The notes: generated by a model not told the origin, from the letters alone. 64,000 bases of DNA from Candidatus Propionivibrio dominans (GCA_016709335.1 JADJNC010000013.1:53553-117552); one strand, 5' to 3'; shown: positions 24,673-34,601, counted from the stretch's first letter. Numbers and translations: made by a program.

Positions 24673-26133
24673 ATGACCGCAAAAGCTCAATCCCTGCTCG
24701 TGCAGGCGCAAAAAACCTTGCTTACGCCCTATGGCCTGGACGTGGCCGACCTGAGCAAGGTGTTTGGCACGATCATGGCGCATGACGTCGATTACGCCGA
24801 CCTTTACTTCCAGTACAGCCGTTCGGAGGCGTGGAGTCTGGAAGAGGGAATCGTCAAGTCGGGCAGCTTCAATATTGACGAGGGCGTTGGTGTACGTGCC
24901 ATCTCGGGCGAGAAAACCGCGTTTGCCTATTCCGACGACATCAGCCTGCCGGCGCTTGCCGATGCGGCCTCGGCGGTACGCGCCATCGCGGCAGCAGGAC
25001 AGCAACGGCGTAGAAAAATCATTCCCGCGCTGAAGAAGAAAATCGGCCACGCGCTTTATGTACCGCTCGACCCGCTCGCTTCGCTTGACGCGACGGCCAA
25101 GGTGAAACTGCTCGAACGGCTGGAGGCCTTCGCACGCGCCGAAGATCCCCGTGTCACGCAGGTCATGGCGCACATCGCCGGAGAATACGAGGTCATACTT
25201 GTCGCCGGCAGCGACGGTCGGCTGGCTGCCGATATCCGGCCACTGGTACGGGTGTCGATTACCGTCATCGTCGAGGGCAAGGATGGCCAGCGCGAACAGG
25301 GTTCGGCCGGCGGCGGCGGACGTACCGATTACAGTTTTTTCAGCGATGCCGTACTGCACGGCTATGCGCGCGAGGCGGTACATCAGGCCGTGACCAACCT
25401 CGCGGCGCGGCCGGCGCCGGCCGGAACGATGACCGTCGTGCTCGGTTCCGGCTGGCCCGGCATCCTCCTGCACGAGGCCGTCGGGCATGGACTGGAAGGC
25501 GATTTCAACCGCAAGGGCAGTTCGACCTTTGCCGGCCGCATCGGCAGCCGGGTAGCGTCGAAAGGCGTGACCGTGGTTGATGACGGAACGCTTCCCGGTC
25601 GCCGCGGATCACTCAATATCGACGACGAGGGCAACCCGACACAACGCACGGTGCTGATCGAGGACGGTATTCTCAAGGGCTATATGCAGGACAGCCACAA
25701 CGCCCGCCTGATGGGTGTGGCGCCGACCGGCAACGGCCGGCGTGAGTCCTTCGCGCATCTGCCGCTGCCGCGCATGACCAACACCACCATGCTGGCCGGC
25801 GACAGGAGTCCCGAAGAAATCATCAAATCGGTGAAGAAGGGTATTTACGCGGTCAATTTCGGTGGCGGTCAGGTTGACATCACCAACGGCAAATTCGTCT
25901 TCTCGATGTCCGAGGCTTATCTGATTGAAGACGGTAAAGTAACCAGTCCGGTCAAGGGCGCAACGCTGATCGGCAGCGGTCCGGAGGCCATGACCCAGGT
26001 ATCGATGATCGGCAACGACATGCGCCTCGATCCGGGGGTCGGAACCTGCGGCAAGGACGGTCAGAGTGTTCCGGTCGGCGTCGGGCAGCCGACGCTGCGC
26101 ATCGAGGGCCTGACGGTGGGCGGTACGGCTTGA
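24673..26133 (+). CDS. tldD: Metalloprotease TldD
   Basis: TldD subunit of the TldD/TldE protease, 486 aa, known for maturing microcin B17 and degrading the antitoxin CcdA. The zinc motif [11 protein letters not shown] (about residues 266-276) is intact. Other family blocks include [12 protein letters not shown] and the terminal [19 protein letters not shown]. The partner gene tldE (pmbA) is not in this window. TldD/E can trim leader peptides of RiPPs, which matters because a candidate RiPP precursor lies 12 kb downstream; any link is speculation. Confidence 0.95.
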   Translation: MTAKAQSLLVQAQKTLLTPYGLDVADLSKVFGTIMAHDVDYADLYFQYSRSEAWSLEEGIVKSGSFNIDEGVGVRAISGEKTAFAYSDDISLPALADAASAVRAIAAAGQQRRRKIIPALKKKIGHALYVPLDPLASLDATAKVKLLERLEAFARAEDPRVTQVMAHIAGEYEVILVAGSDGRLAADIRPLVRVSITVIVEGKDGQREQGSAGGGGRTDYSFFSDAVLHGYAREAVHQAVTNLAARPAPAGTMTVVLGSGWPGILLHEAVGHGLEGDFNRKGSSTFAGRIGSRVASKGVTVVDDGTLPGRRGSLNIDDEGNPTQRTVLIEDGILKGYMQDSHNARLMGVAPTGNGRRESFAHLPLPRMTNTTMLAGDRSPEEIIKSVKKGIYAVNFGGGQVDITNGKFVFSMSEAYLIEDGKVTSPVKGATLIGSGPEAMTQVSMIGNDMRLDPGVGTCGKDGQSVPVGVGQPTLRIEGLTVGGTA

Positions 26134-26182
26134 ACAGATGAACTGTAGGGCTGCGGCAACGCGTCGTTTGTGGGTTCGGCGC

Positions 26183-26188
26183 TATAAT
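26183..26188 (+). promoter_or_regulatory. Candidate -10 box for the MscS-like gene
   Basis: A perfect TATAAT lies 39 bases before the ATG at 26228, giving a leader of about 33 bases. The upstream region has no good -35 hexamer at 16-18 bases, so the promoter is tentative. Confidence 0.4.
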
Positions 26189-26227
26189 GCGGAATACGCT
26201 TCAATATCATTCCGATCGGGTATTATC

Positions 26228-27832
26228 ATGACAAAATTATTCACCTGCCGGTGTTTTCGAATTGTTCAGTTTCTCTGGCTTTTCTTCTTCTCCTGCGCTG
26301 GGGTGATGGCCGCCGATGCGCCGGTGAAGGAAGCAACGCTCGAATTCAACTTCCGTCCGATCATGACTTTTCGCGCCCTGTTTGCCGGTGCCACGCCGGA
26401 AGTTCGCGTCGAGCGGGCACTGGCCCGGTTGAACAAATTGACGCCCAGCCAGATGGAGCAGCCGATCGAGCAGACGCACTTTGAGCTTAACGAAATGAAA
26501 GGCATCGGCCTGCGAATTGGCGACGCCATTCTGTTCAGCGTACTGGCCGGCGATCTCGACGCGGAGGAAAAGCTCTCGCTGGAAGAAGCCGCCCAACGTG
26601 CTGAAGTAGCACTCGCCGAAGCCTTGCGTTCGGAAGCCGAGCAACGGCAACCCGCGCTTTTAATCAAGGGGCTGGTACGTTCTCTGATTGCCAGCGCACT
26701 GGCTTTTGTTCTGCTGTGGCTGGTTCTTCGCGCGACGCGCTATATGGTCGACCGCTTGCAGGATGTCATCGGACGTGAAGATGCCTCGGCCCAAATGAGC
26801 TGGGCACGCCACGGCTGGTCCCTGGTCAAGCGTCTGGCGCAACTGGTGATGGGTTTCCTGTGGCTGAGTATCGCCTATCTTTGGCTGACCTTCGTTCTCG
26901 ACAGCTTCCCGCTGACGGATCCGCTGGGTAACAAACTCGGCACTTTTCTGTTCGGGTTGTTGTACGACCTGGGATCCGGATTGCTGGGAGCCCTGCCGGG
27001 ACTAACCACGGCACTGGTCATCCTGTTCCTGACCAAGGCTTTCAACGACGCCATCAGCAGCTTCTTCAATGCGGTCAAGGAAGGTCGAGCCCAGGTCGCC
27101 GGTCTGCACAAGGAGACGGTCAGTGCGACCCACCGGATCGTCAGCGTTGTGGTCTGGGGTTTCGGTATTGCGATCGCCTATCCGTTCATTCCCTCATCCA
27201 GCAGCGATGTCTTCAGGGGGCTGTCGGTGATGTTCGGTTTCATGCTCACGCTGGGTTCGGCCGGCATCGTCAACCAATTGATGAGCGGCTTGGTACTGGT
27301 TTATTCGCGCGCCTTGTCTAAGGGTGATTTCGTTGATCTGGGCGATACCGTTGGCGTGGTCAGCGAGGTCGGCGTGCTGTCGACCAAGATCATCAACATG
27401 CGCAACGAAGAAGTGACCATCCCGAATGCGGTGCTGGTCGGCAACCCGATCAAGAACTACTCGCGGCTGGCCGGCGAGCGCGGAACGCTGGTGTCGACCA
27501 AGGTGACGATCGGCTACGACACGCCATGGCGTCAGGTGCACGCCATGCTGATCGCCGCAGCCGAGCATACACCGGGCTTGCGCAATCTGCCCAAGCCTTT
27601 CGTTTTCCAGCGCGCCCTGGCGGATTTTTACGTTGAATATGAACTTTTTGCGCACATGGACAAGCCGCTCGAGCGCGTGGCGGTTCTCTCGGCGCTGCAT
27701 GGCCATATTCAGGATGAGTTCAATACGCACGGCGTACAGATCATGTCGCCACATTTCGTTTTGCAACCGCGCAATAACGTGGTGGTGCCGGCAGAGAACT
27801 GGTACGCGACTCCGGCTGAGCCAAAACAATAG
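26228..27832 (+). CDS. MscS-family mechanosensitive channel, long form
   Basis: Inner-membrane osmotic-release channel of the MscS superfamily, 534 aa. A signal-like hydrophobic N-terminus (about 10-30) is followed by a periplasmic/coiled segment and several membrane helices (about 155-340). The conserved pore and beta-domain region follows: GSAGIVNQLMSGLVLVYSRA, KGDFVDLGDTVGVV and PNAVLVGNPIKNYSR. The ATG at 26228 is chosen because the leader peptide then begins the protein; the upstream 30 codons are unconserved. It is much longer than MscS of E. coli (286 aa). A second, short MscS lies at 49958. Confidence 0.88.
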   Translation: MTKLFTCRCFRIVQFLWLFFFSCAGVMAADAPVKEATLEFNFRPIMTFRALFAGATPEVRVERALARLNKLTPSQMEQPIEQTHFELNEMKGIGLRIGDAILFSVLAGDLDAEEKLSLEEAAQRAEVALAEALRSEAEQRQPALLIKGLVRSLIASALAFVLLWLVLRATRYMVDRLQDVIGREDASAQMSWARHGWSLVKRLAQLVMGFLWLSIAYLWLTFVLDSFPLTDPLGNKLGTFLFGLLYDLGSGLLGALPGLTTALVILFLTKAFNDAISSFFNAVKEGRAQVAGLHKETVSATHRIVSVVVWGFGIAIAYPFIPSSSSDVFRGLSVMFGFMLTLGSAGIVNQLMSGLVLVYSRALSKGDFVDLGDTVGVVSEVGVLSTKIINMRNEEVTIPNAVLVGNPIKNYSRLAGERGTLVSTKVTIGYDTPWRQVHAMLIAAAEHTPGLRNLPKPFVFQRALADFYVEYELFAHMDKPLERVAVLSALHGHIQDEFNTHGVQIMSPHFVLQPRNNVVVPAENWYATPAEPKQ

Positions 27833-27939
27833 ATACGCTGTTCGCAGCGCGCGCTTCCGGATTGATGACACGGCGAGTGCCCGGCACTTCGAGTAGACTC
27901 AGCCCCCTTCAAAACTTTCAGCCCGGCAAAGGATGTTTC

Positions 27940-29019
27940 ATGAACTTGCAGAGCAAGCCGAATACCGACGACCTGCGGATCAAGGAAATCAAGGAGATGA
28001 TGTCACCGGCACACGTTTTCCGCGAATTTCCGCTCGGTGTTCAAGCCGCACAGACGACCTACAACGCCCGTCAGGCGATTCATCGCATTCTGCATGGTGC
28101 GGACGATCGCCTGCTGGTGGTGATTGGCCCGTGCTCGATTCACGATGTCGAGGTGGCCATCGATTACGCCGCACGCTTGCAGAACGAGGCACCGCGTTTT
28201 GCCAAGGATCTGCTGATCGTGATGCGTGTGTACTTCGAAAAGCCACGCACTACCGTAGGCTGGAAGGGGCTGATCAATGACCCGCGTCTGGATAACAGTT
28301 TTCGCATCAATGAGGGAGTACGTCTGGCGCGTCGCCTGCTGCTCGTCATCAACGAAATGGGGCTGCCGTGCGCTACCGAGTTCCTCGATACGATCATTCC
28401 GCAATACACCGCCGATCTGATCTCGTGGGGTGCGATCGGTGCGCGCACCACCGAGTCGCAGGTACACCGCGAACTGGCCTCGGGACTTTCCTGCCCGGTC
28501 GGGTTCAAGAACGGAACGGACGGCAACGTCCGCATCGCCATCGATGCCATTCGCGCCGCGCAGTCGCCTCACCACTTTCTATCGGTTACGAAAGCCGGGC
28601 ACTCGGCAATCGTGTCGACCTCGGGCAACGAGGACTGTCATGTCATTCTGCGTGGCGGCAAGGAGCCCAACTACGACGCCGCCCACGTCGATGCGGCTGC
28701 CAGGGAGATCGCCTCCGCCGCGCTGGCCGCCCGCCTGATGATCGACTTCTCGCACGCCAACTCGGTCAAGGATTTCAAGAAGCAACTCGATGTGGCCAGC
28801 GATGTCGCGGCGCAAATCGCGACCGGCGAGGATCGCATCGTCGGTGTCATGGTCGAGTCGCATCTCGTCGAAGGGCGTCAGAATCTGGTACCGGACAAGC
28901 CGCTCGAATACGGTAAAAGCATCACCGATGCCTGCATCGGCTGGGAAGATTCGGTTTCGGTACTGGAAACACTGGCGCAGAGCGTGCGCGCCCGCCGTCT
29001 GGTCAAGGCCAGCCAGTAA
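27940..29019 (+). CDS. aroG: 3-deoxy-7-phosphoheptulonate (DAHP) synthase, class I
   Basis: First enzyme of the shikimate pathway, 359 aa, joining phosphoenolpyruvate and erythrose-4-phosphate. Family motifs are VIGPCSIHDVE, MRVYFEKPRTTVGWKGLIND, GARTTESQVHRELASG, GFKNGTDGN and MIDFSHANS. The ATG at 27940 has AAAGGA about seven bases upstream. It resembles the AroF/AroG/AroH group; which aromatic amino acid inhibits it cannot be told from the sequence seen. Confidence 0.95.
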   Translation: MNLQSKPNTDDLRIKEIKEMMSPAHVFREFPLGVQAAQTTYNARQAIHRILHGADDRLLVVIGPCSIHDVEVAIDYAARLQNEAPRFAKDLLIVMRVYFEKPRTTVGWKGLINDPRLDNSFRINEGVRLARRLLLVINEMGLPCATEFLDTIIPQYTADLISWGAIGARTTESQVHRELASGLSCPVGFKNGTDGNVRIAIDAIRAAQSPHHFLSVTKAGHSAIVSTSGNEDCHVILRGGKEPNYDAAHVDAAAREIASAALAARLMIDFSHANSVKDFKKQLDVASDVAAQIATGEDRIVGVMVESHLVEGRQNLVPDKPLEYGKSITDACIGWEDSVSVLETLAQSVRARRLVKASQ

Positions 29020-29084
29020 TCGTCGATGTTCAAAATGCTTTCAACACCGGCGGGTCAAGTTCCAATACGAATGCATGGCCTGAA

Positions 29085-29135
29085 CAGCAATCGGCCTTTC
29101 TCCGCGTTCTCTGCGCCTCTGCGGGCTCTGCGTTG
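29085..29135. repeat. Short ctctgcg-type tandem repeat
   Basis: Imperfect units of ctctgcg/cctctgcg occupy about 50 bases upstream of the glycosyltransferase gene. This low-complexity type often occurs dispersed between genes in GC-rich genomes. No function is suggested. Confidence 0.45.
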
Positions 29136-29156
29136 AAAGCGCTGGCCTCTTCCCCG

Positions 29157-30662
29157 ATGCGCCTGTACTGGCTCGGCTTGCTGGCGCTGCTCGCCTTCCG
29201 CCTGTGGTTTGCTGCCGTTTTGCCGATGACCGGCGACGAGGCTTATTTCGTATTCTGGGGCGAACATCCGGCCGGCGGTTATTACGATCATCCGCCGATG
29301 GTCGGCTGGTGGCTGAGCGCGCTGCTGACAATTTCCCGTGCCGAATGGTTCCTGCGCCTGCCGGCACTGGTGTTGCCGCTGATTCTGGCCTGGGGTGTCT
29401 GGTGGCTGGTGCGCACGTACGGTGCAGAGCGGGCAAGGCTGGCCGCTCTGCTCATTCTGCTGCAGCCGGCCAATGTGTTGAACGTGCTGATTACCACCGA
29501 TACGCCGGTCATCCTGTTTTCATTTCTTTCAATCCTGGCTTATGTGGCTGCCTTGCGCAGCGCACAGCAACCCCGCCTTGCGCTGCTCTGGCACGCGCTG
29601 GCCGGCGCATTGCTTGGCCTGGCTTTCCTCGGCAAGTATTTCGCCGCACTGCTCGGCATGGCCTATCTGGTGCATGTTCTTTTCATCCGGCGCGATGCCG
29701 TTCGCTGGCCGGGTTTTGCACTGTTGCTTGTTGCCGCGCTGCCGGCGCCACTCTACAACCTGTGGTGGAACAGCAGCCACTGCTGGGTGAATATCCTCTT
29801 CAACTTCATGAATCGCAATGCGGAGGCCGGCTTCTCGTGGCAGAACCCCCTGCTCTATCTGGCATCGCTCGTCTATCTGGCAACACCCTGGGTGTTGTTT
29901 GAACTCTGGAGACAGCGGCAGAAGATGCTTGAAAGCGTCCGAACGAACTGTGAAGCCAGCGCCGCCTTCTGGCTCATGCTGGTTCCGCTGGCCCTGTTTG
30001 CGTTGATGTCGTTTTGGCGTTCGATCGGGCTGCACTGGCTGTTTTCCTTCATTCCGCTGCTTGGTGTGCTGGCGGCCATTGTCCTCTCGCCGACCGTTCT
30101 TGCCAAACTGGTCAGATGGTCGGCAGTGTTTGGCGTACTGCATGTGCTGGCGATGGCCATCCTTGTATCCTTGCCGGCGCAGGCATGGAAAGACACGTCT
30201 TTCAGCAGAAGCGTAGCCCTGCGTCTGCATGCCAGAGAGCTACTCACGCACATTGCGCCTTATGCGCCGGACCACCTCCTGGCCATGGAGAGTTTTTCGG
30301 CAGCGGCTTTCATGGCCTACCAGTCCGGCCGACCGTTTGCCGTGTTCGGCAGTGGCTCCTATTTTGCCCGGCAGGATGATTTTGCGACCGACTGGCGTGC
30401 GCAAAGTGGGCGCAATGTGCTTATTCTTCGGACCTTTCCACCCAGGGCGCAGGACTATCTGCCCTATTTCAGGCAGGTCGAATTCCGGGAAATCGTGATT
30501 GACGGGACACGCTTCCATCTGATCATCGGCCAGGGATTCAATTACGCCGTGTATCATGAAAATGTGCTGACCCGCATTCGCCAGCGCTTTTACCGCATCC
30601 CGACGTGGCTACCACAACGTGGCTGTGAGTTTACCGAACGCTATTTTCCTGAAATGAAATGA
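29157..30662 (+). CDS. ArnT/PMT-like GT-C glycosyltransferase
   Basis: Integral membrane glycosyltransferase that would use a polyprenyl-phosphate sugar donor and act on the periplasmic side, about 501 aa. The N-terminal loop carries the acidic motif MTGDEAYFVFWGEHP, then YYDHPPMVGW, typical of the ArnT/PMT (GT39/GT83) fold. About ten hydrophobic segments follow, then a soluble C-terminal part (about 380-500). The ATG at 29157 is preferred over TTG at 29133. It overlaps the next gene by four bases. The acceptor is unknown: LPS, protein and pilin are all possible. Confidence 0.85.
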   Translation: MRLYWLGLLALLAFRLWFAAVLPMTGDEAYFVFWGEHPAGGYYDHPPMVGWWLSALLTISRAEWFLRLPALVLPLILAWGVWWLVRTYGAERARLAALLILLQPANVLNVLITTDTPVILFSFLSILAYVAALRSAQQPRLALLWHALAGALLGLAFLGKYFAALLGMAYLVHVLFIRRDAVRWPGFALLLVAALPAPLYNLWWNSSHCWVNILFNFMNRNAEAGFSWQNPLLYLASLVYLATPWVLFELWRQRQKMLESVRTNCEASAAFWLMLVPLALFALMSFWRSIGLHWLFSFIPLLGVLAAIVLSPTVLAKLVRWSAVFGVLHVLAMAILVSLPAQAWKDTSFSRSVALRLHARELLTHIAPYAPDHLLAMESFSAAAFMAYQSGRPFAVFGSGSYFARQDDFATDWRAQSGRNVLILRTFPPRAQDYLPYFRQVEFREIVIDGTRFHLIIGQGFNYAVYHENVLTRIRQRFYRIPTWLPQRGCEFTERYFPEMK

Positions 30663-31534
30663 ACGGACTGAAGCCCTACCTGAAACTTCTGCGCCCGCAC
30701 CAGTGGGTGAAAAGCGGTTTCGTCTTCGTCGGACTGCTGTTCGGTCACGCCTGGCGCGATCCGCTGCTGGTGCACAGCGTACTTTTTGCCGCTGCCGCCT
30801 TTGCACTGGCCGCTTCGGCGATCTATGTGATCAACGATCTGGCCGACCGCGAGCGCGACCGCGAGCATCCCGAGAAACGACACCGGCCGCTGGCGGCCGG
30901 GACGGTGAGTGTGACCAAAGCGCTGCTGCTCGCTGGCGCATGCCTGTTGTCGGCGCTGATGCTGGCGCACGCCGCCTCGAATAGGGTACTGCTGATCGTG
31001 CTGGTTTATGCCGGGATCAATGTGGCCTATTCAATGGGGCTGAAGCACGTCGTGCTGCTCGATGTGTTCATCATAGCAGCGGGCTTCATGCTGCGTATTC
31101 TGGCGGGTACGCTCGGTGTCGGTATTGCGCCGTCACAGTGGCTGCTGCTTTGCGGCCTGCTGCTTACGCTTTTTCTCGGCTTTGCCAAGAGGCGCGCCGA
31201 GCTGAATGTGATGAGCGGTCGCGGCGGCAGCCACCGCAAGGTGCTTGACGATTACGATCCGGTGTTGCTCGACAAGCTGATCGGAATTTGCGCGGCTGGC
31301 GCCATCGTCAGTTACAGCCTGTACACGGTAAGTGCCGATACCGTCGCCATGCATGGCACGGCCAACCTGATCTACACCGTGCCTTTTGTCATCTACGGGA
31401 TATTCTGTTATCTGTTTTTGTTGCATCAACGCGGCGGGGGCGGCGATCCGGCTACCGCTCTGCTCCAGGATGTTCACCTGCTCGGCGCCTTTGCCTGCTG
31501 GTTTGTCACCGTCATGGTGCTGCTCGGCCGCTGA
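30659..31534 (+). CDS. UbiA-family prenyltransferase, decaprenyl-phosphate phosphoribosyltransferase type
   Basis: Membrane protein of 291 aa with about eight helices. The conserved loop NDLADRERDREHPEKRHRPL (about residues 55-74) matches the aspartate-rich motif of the UbiA-type enzymes that transfer 5-phosphoribose to polyprenyl phosphate (such as mycobacterial Rv3806c) rather than ubiquinone prenyltransferases. The second loop contains AKRRAEL. The overlap with the upstream GT-C gene suggests the pair makes and uses a polyprenyl-phosphate pentose, perhaps ribose or arabinose. The epimerisation enzymes needed for arabinose are not in the window. Confidence 0.82.
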   Translation: MNGLKPYLKLLRPHQWVKSGFVFVGLLFGHAWRDPLLVHSVLFAAAAFALAASAIYVINDLADRERDREHPEKRHRPLAAGTVSVTKALLLAGACLLSALMLAHAASNRVLLIVLVYAGINVAYSMGLKHVVLLDVFIIAAGFMLRILAGTLGVGIAPSQWLLLCGLLLTLFLGFAKRRAELNVMSGRGGSHRKVLDDYDPVLLDKLIGICAAGAIVSYSLYTVSADTVAMHGTANLIYTVPFVIYGIFCYLFLLHQRGGGGDPATALLQDVHLLGAFACWFVTVMVLLGR

Positions 31535-31543
31535 GCGCCTGGC

Positions 31544-32101
31544 TCAGACCGGCTCGGCGACCCACGCATCGCGCGGCAGGTCGGGAACGGCGGGGGTAAC
31601 GAGCGAGCGGGTCATGGCTTGCGGGTTCATCAGGCCGATGCCGCCTTGCGGCAACCGGTAGGTCAGTAGCGGATGTTCAAAAATACTGGTCAGATTCATC
31701 AGGCGCTCGGCGAGTGCGGCCATGCGCTCTCCCTCGACACGGGTATGGAGGACATGGCCACCCTGAAAGTAGAAATCGATCCGCGCCTTGAAGTTCTCTC
31801 CTGCAAGCCCTCCCGCAAAGGGAGCCATGGCCTCTTCTGTGGATAGTGCAGTGATCAGCAGATTCTGGCCGCCCGGCAGGTAGCCATCGAGCTTGCTGTC
31901 GGTTTCCAGCTCGATGCAGGCGATCGAACTGGCGGCAAATATCTCGGTCTGTGCTGCCGAGCCAACGATCAAGGGCTTGCCCGAGAACATATGAGTGCTG
32001 CGTTTCAGGCTGTCGAGCAGATGACTGATGCTGTCGGAGTTATCCAGTGTAAAGCAGCGTGTGCGGTTGGCCGTGGTGATAACGGAAACCTTGATTGACA
32101 T
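31544..32101 (-). CDS. Uncharacterised protein at the end of the alpha-E/ATP-grasp operon
   Basis: Soluble-looking protein of 185 aa with no signal peptide or membrane segment. I do not recognise the family. It is mixed alpha/beta in character, with a Gly/Pro-rich C-terminus (PQGGIGLMNPQAM). It lies 43 bases after the alpha-E gene on the same strand and so may belong to that operon. It is convergent with the UbiA-family gene, 9 bases away. It lacks the N-terminal Thr/Ser and Gly pattern of the Anbu peptidase that accompanies similar operons elsewhere. Confidence 0.72.
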   Translation of the reverse strand: MSIKVSVITTANRTRCFTLDNSDSISHLLDSLKRSTHMFSGKPLIVGSAAQTEIFAASSIACIELETDSKLDGYLPGGQNLLITALSTEEAMAPFAGGLAGENFKARIDFYFQGGHVLHTRVEGERMAALAERLMNLTSIFEHPLLTYRLPQGGIGLMNPQAMTRSLVTPAVPDLPRDAWVAEPV

Positions 32102-32144
32102 GGCGTCACCCCCTGATGAAAGACAGGGCTTGATATTACCTCAT

Positions 32145-33083
32145 TCAGGTTGCCGGCACGAGGAAGTCGCGACCGATGCCGTCGCCAAGATCGTAGATGC
32201 GATCCATGAAGTCGGTGAGATATTCATGCAAACCGTGCGCCAGTACGTCGTCGATGCGGGCGAAGTGCAACTGGGCGTGCAACATGCCGGCACGTCGCGC
32301 GGTCTCCGCCGAACTGCTGTTGGCGATCCGCTTGAGCACGCGCACGATGCCGTCGACGCAGGCGTGCAGCGAGCGTGGCATATCCATGCGCAACATCAGC
32401 AACTCGGCGACGCGCGCCGGGGTGATCACATCCCGATAGACCTTGCGGTAAACCTCGAAGGCTGACAGCGAACGTAACAGCGCACCCCACTGGTAGAAGT
32501 CGGTCGTGCCTTCGTCGCCATTGATGCGCAACACGTGATACTTCACGTCAAGAATGCGCGCCGTGTTGTCGCCGCGCTCGAGCAATCCGCCGAGGCGAAT
32601 GAAGTGCAGCGCCTCGTCCTGCAACATGGTGCCGAAGGTGACACCGCGTGTCACGGCGGAACGCAGCTTGACCCAGTCAAAGAACTCGCCGACGCCGGCC
32701 GAGAGAATCCGCTCGAAGCTCTGGTCGCGCATCTCGATCCAGGTGGCATTGCAACTCTCCCAGGTCTCGGCGGTCAGCGTGCCGCGCACGGCGTGGGCGT
32801 TCTCGCGCGCCGAACGCAGGCAACTGGTGATCGACGTCGGATTGCCGGCATCGGAAACCATGAAGCGCAGCACGTTCTCGGCGTTAACCTCATCATAGGA
32901 ATCGTTGAAAGCCGTCTCCAGACTGTTCAACGCAAGAATGGCACCCCAGTTCTGATTCTCGGTAGCGACGGATTGCGGAACCAGCGACATCTGGTGCGTG
33001 ACGTCGAGCAGACGGGCGAGATTCTCGGCGCGCTCGGTAAAGCGCGCCATCCAGTACAGGTGATCGGCGGTGCGGCTAAGCAT
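32145..33083 (-). CDS. Alpha-E domain protein (COG2307/DUF403 type)
   Basis: All-helical protein of 312 aa beginning MLSRTADHLYWMARFTERAE, the hallmark N-terminus of alpha-E proteins (LYW-xR-xER-AE). Other family blocks are WEILNxx-like WESCNATWIEM and LGGLLERGDNTARILDVKY. The biochemical role is unknown. It is almost always beside a circularly permuted ATP-grasp gene, as here (27 bases downstream of it), and comparative genomics has proposed peptide ligation or modification. A second alpha-E domain is fused to an ATP-grasp domain at 41904-44560. Confidence 0.88.
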   Translation of the reverse strand: MLSRTADHLYWMARFTERAENLARLLDVTHQMSLVPQSVATENQNWGAILALNSLETAFNDSYDEVNAENVLRFMVSDAGNPTSITSCLRSARENAHAVRGTLTAETWESCNATWIEMRDQSFERILSAGVGEFFDWVKLRSAVTRGVTFGTMLQDEALHFIRLGGLLERGDNTARILDVKYHVLRINGDEGTTDFYQWGALLRSLSAFEVYRKVYRDVITPARVAELLMLRMDMPRSLHACVDGIVRVLKRIANSSSAETARRAGMLHAQLHFARIDDVLAHGLHEYLTDFMDRIYDLGDGIGRDFLVPAT

Positions 33084-33110
33084 TTCAGTTCTCCCTGCTT
33101 CAGTTTTCCC

Positions 33111-34550
33111 TCAGTTTTCCAATACCCAGGTGTCTTTGGTGCCACCGCCCTGCGACGAGTTGACCACCAGCGAACCTTCGAGCAGTGCGACGCGCGTCAG
33201 GCCGCCGGGTACCATGTCGATGTTCTTGCCGGAGAGCACGAAGGGGCGCAGGTCGAGGTGGCGCGGGGCGATGCCACCGAGCTTTTCACCATCGACAAAG
33301 GTCGGGCAGTGCGATAGTGCCAGCGTCGGTTGCGCGATGTATTTCTCCGGGTCGGCAATGATGCGCGCGCGGAAGTCCTCGATCTCCTGCCTGGTCGACG
33401 CCGGACCGACCAGCATCCCGTAGCCACCGGCACCGTGCACTTCCTTGACCACCAGTTCAGGCAGATGCTCAAGCACGTACTTCAGGTCGTCCGGCTTGCG
33501 CAGCATATAGGTCTTCACGTTGTTGAGCAGCGACTCCTCACCAAGGTAGAAGCGCACCATCTCCGGCACGTAGGGGTAAATCGACTTGTCGTCGGCGACG
33601 CCGGTGCCGATGGCGTTGGCCAGCGTCACCCGCCCGGCGCGGTAGGCCGAGAGCAGGCCGGGAACACCGAGCATCGAGTCCTTGCGGAAGGCGAGCGGGT
33701 CGAGAAAGTCATCGTCGAGCCGCCGGTAGATCACATCGACACGCTGCGGACCTTGCGTGGTGCGCATGTAAACCGTCTCATGCTTGACAAACAGGTCGCG
33801 TCCCTCGACCAGTTCGATACCCATCTGCTGCGCCAGGAAGGTATGCTCGAAATAGGCGCTGTTGTAGGCACCGGGCGTCAGCAGAACGACGGTCGGATCG
33901 GCAACGCCCTGCGGTGCGACGGTACGCAGGTTTTCCAGAAGCATGTCCGGATAATGCTGCACCGGCGCCACCTTGTGCCGCGAAAAGAGTTCGGGGAAGA
34001 GCCGCATCATCATCTTGCGGTCCTCGATCATGTAGGACACGCCCGAGGGCACGCGCAGGTTGTCTTCCAGCACGTAGAATTCGCCCTCGCCGGCCCGCAC
34101 CAGATCGACGCCGGCAATGTGCGCGTAGATTCCGGACGGCACATCGACCCCCATCATCTCCGGGCGGAACTGCGCGTTGTTCAGCACCTGTTCGCGCGGG
34201 ATGAGGCCGGCGCGAAGTATGTCCTGCCCGTGGTAGATGTCGTGCAGGAAGGCATTGAGCGCCTTGACGCGCTGGCGCAGGCCAGAATGCAGCGCCAGCC
34301 AGTCGGCCGCCGGGATGATGCGCGGGATGATGTCAAAGGGAATCAGTCGTTCCTTGCCCTGATCCTTCGATGATTCGTCGCCATAAACCGCAAAGGTGAT
34401 ACCGACGCGGTGAAAGGCGATATCCGCTTCGGCGCGTTTGCTTGCGATGCGCTCGGATGGAGTGGCGGCCAGCCAGTCTGCATAGGCACAGTAATGCGGC
34501 CGCAGGGCGCCCGCCGAATCGTACATTTCGTTAAAAAAAGTTGTGCTCAT
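33111..34550 (-). CDS. Circularly permuted type-2 ATP-grasp protein (COG2308)
   Basis: Predicted ATP-dependent carboxylate-amine ligase, 479 aa. Family landmarks are [18 protein letters not shown] at the N-terminus, [46 protein letters not shown], the [15 protein letters not shown] block and [11 protein letters not shown]. The C-terminus ends [15 protein letters not shown], typical of the family. No substrate is known; related enzymes are proposed to form peptide bonds on small molecules or proteins. It heads an operon with the alpha-E gene. A candidate sigma-54 promoter lies 36-51 bases upstream. Confidence 0.9.
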   Translation of the reverse strand: MSTTFFNEMYDSAGALRPHYCAYADWLAATPSERIASKRAEADIAFHRVGITFAVYGDESSKDQGKERLIPFDIIPRIIPAADWLALHSGLRQRVKALNAFLHDIYHGQDILRAGLIPREQVLNNAQFRPEMMGVDVPSGIYAHIAGVDLVRAGEGEFYVLEDNLRVPSGVSYMIEDRKMMMRLFPELFSRHKVAPVQHYPDMLLENLRTVAPQGVADPTVVLLTPGAYNSAYFEHTFLAQQMGIELVEGRDLFVKHETVYMRTTQGPQRVDVIYRRLDDDFLDPLAFRKDSMLGVPGLLSAYRAGRVTLANAIGTGVADDKSIYPYVPEMVRFYLGEESLLNNVKTYMLRKPDDLKYVLEHLPELVVKEVHGAGGYGMLVGPASTRQEIEDFRARIIADPEKYIAQPTLALSHCPTFVDGEKLGGIAPRHLDLRPFVLSGKNIDMVPGGLTRVALLEGSLVVNSSQGGGTKDTWVLEN

Positions 34551-34585
34551 GGTTTTCGCCGGTACTGTGGGTTTGTGTAGCTATC

Positions 34586-34601
34586 AGCAGAAAGCGTGCC
34601 A
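34586..34601 (-). promoter_or_regulatory. Candidate sigma-54 promoter for the ATP-grasp/alpha-E operon
   Basis: On the minus strand the sequence is TGGCACGCTTTCTGCT. It matches TGGCACG-N4-TTGCT at all but one conserved base, and the GG and GC doublets are exactly 12 bases apart as sigma-54 requires. A transcript would start about 25 bases before the ATG. No enhancer-binding protein gene is in the window. Confidence 0.45.

Noticed and set aside
31544..32101. Anbu-type proteasome-like peptidase
   Set aside because: Expected partner of alpha-E/ATP-grasp operons, but this protein lacks the N-terminal nucleophile pattern.
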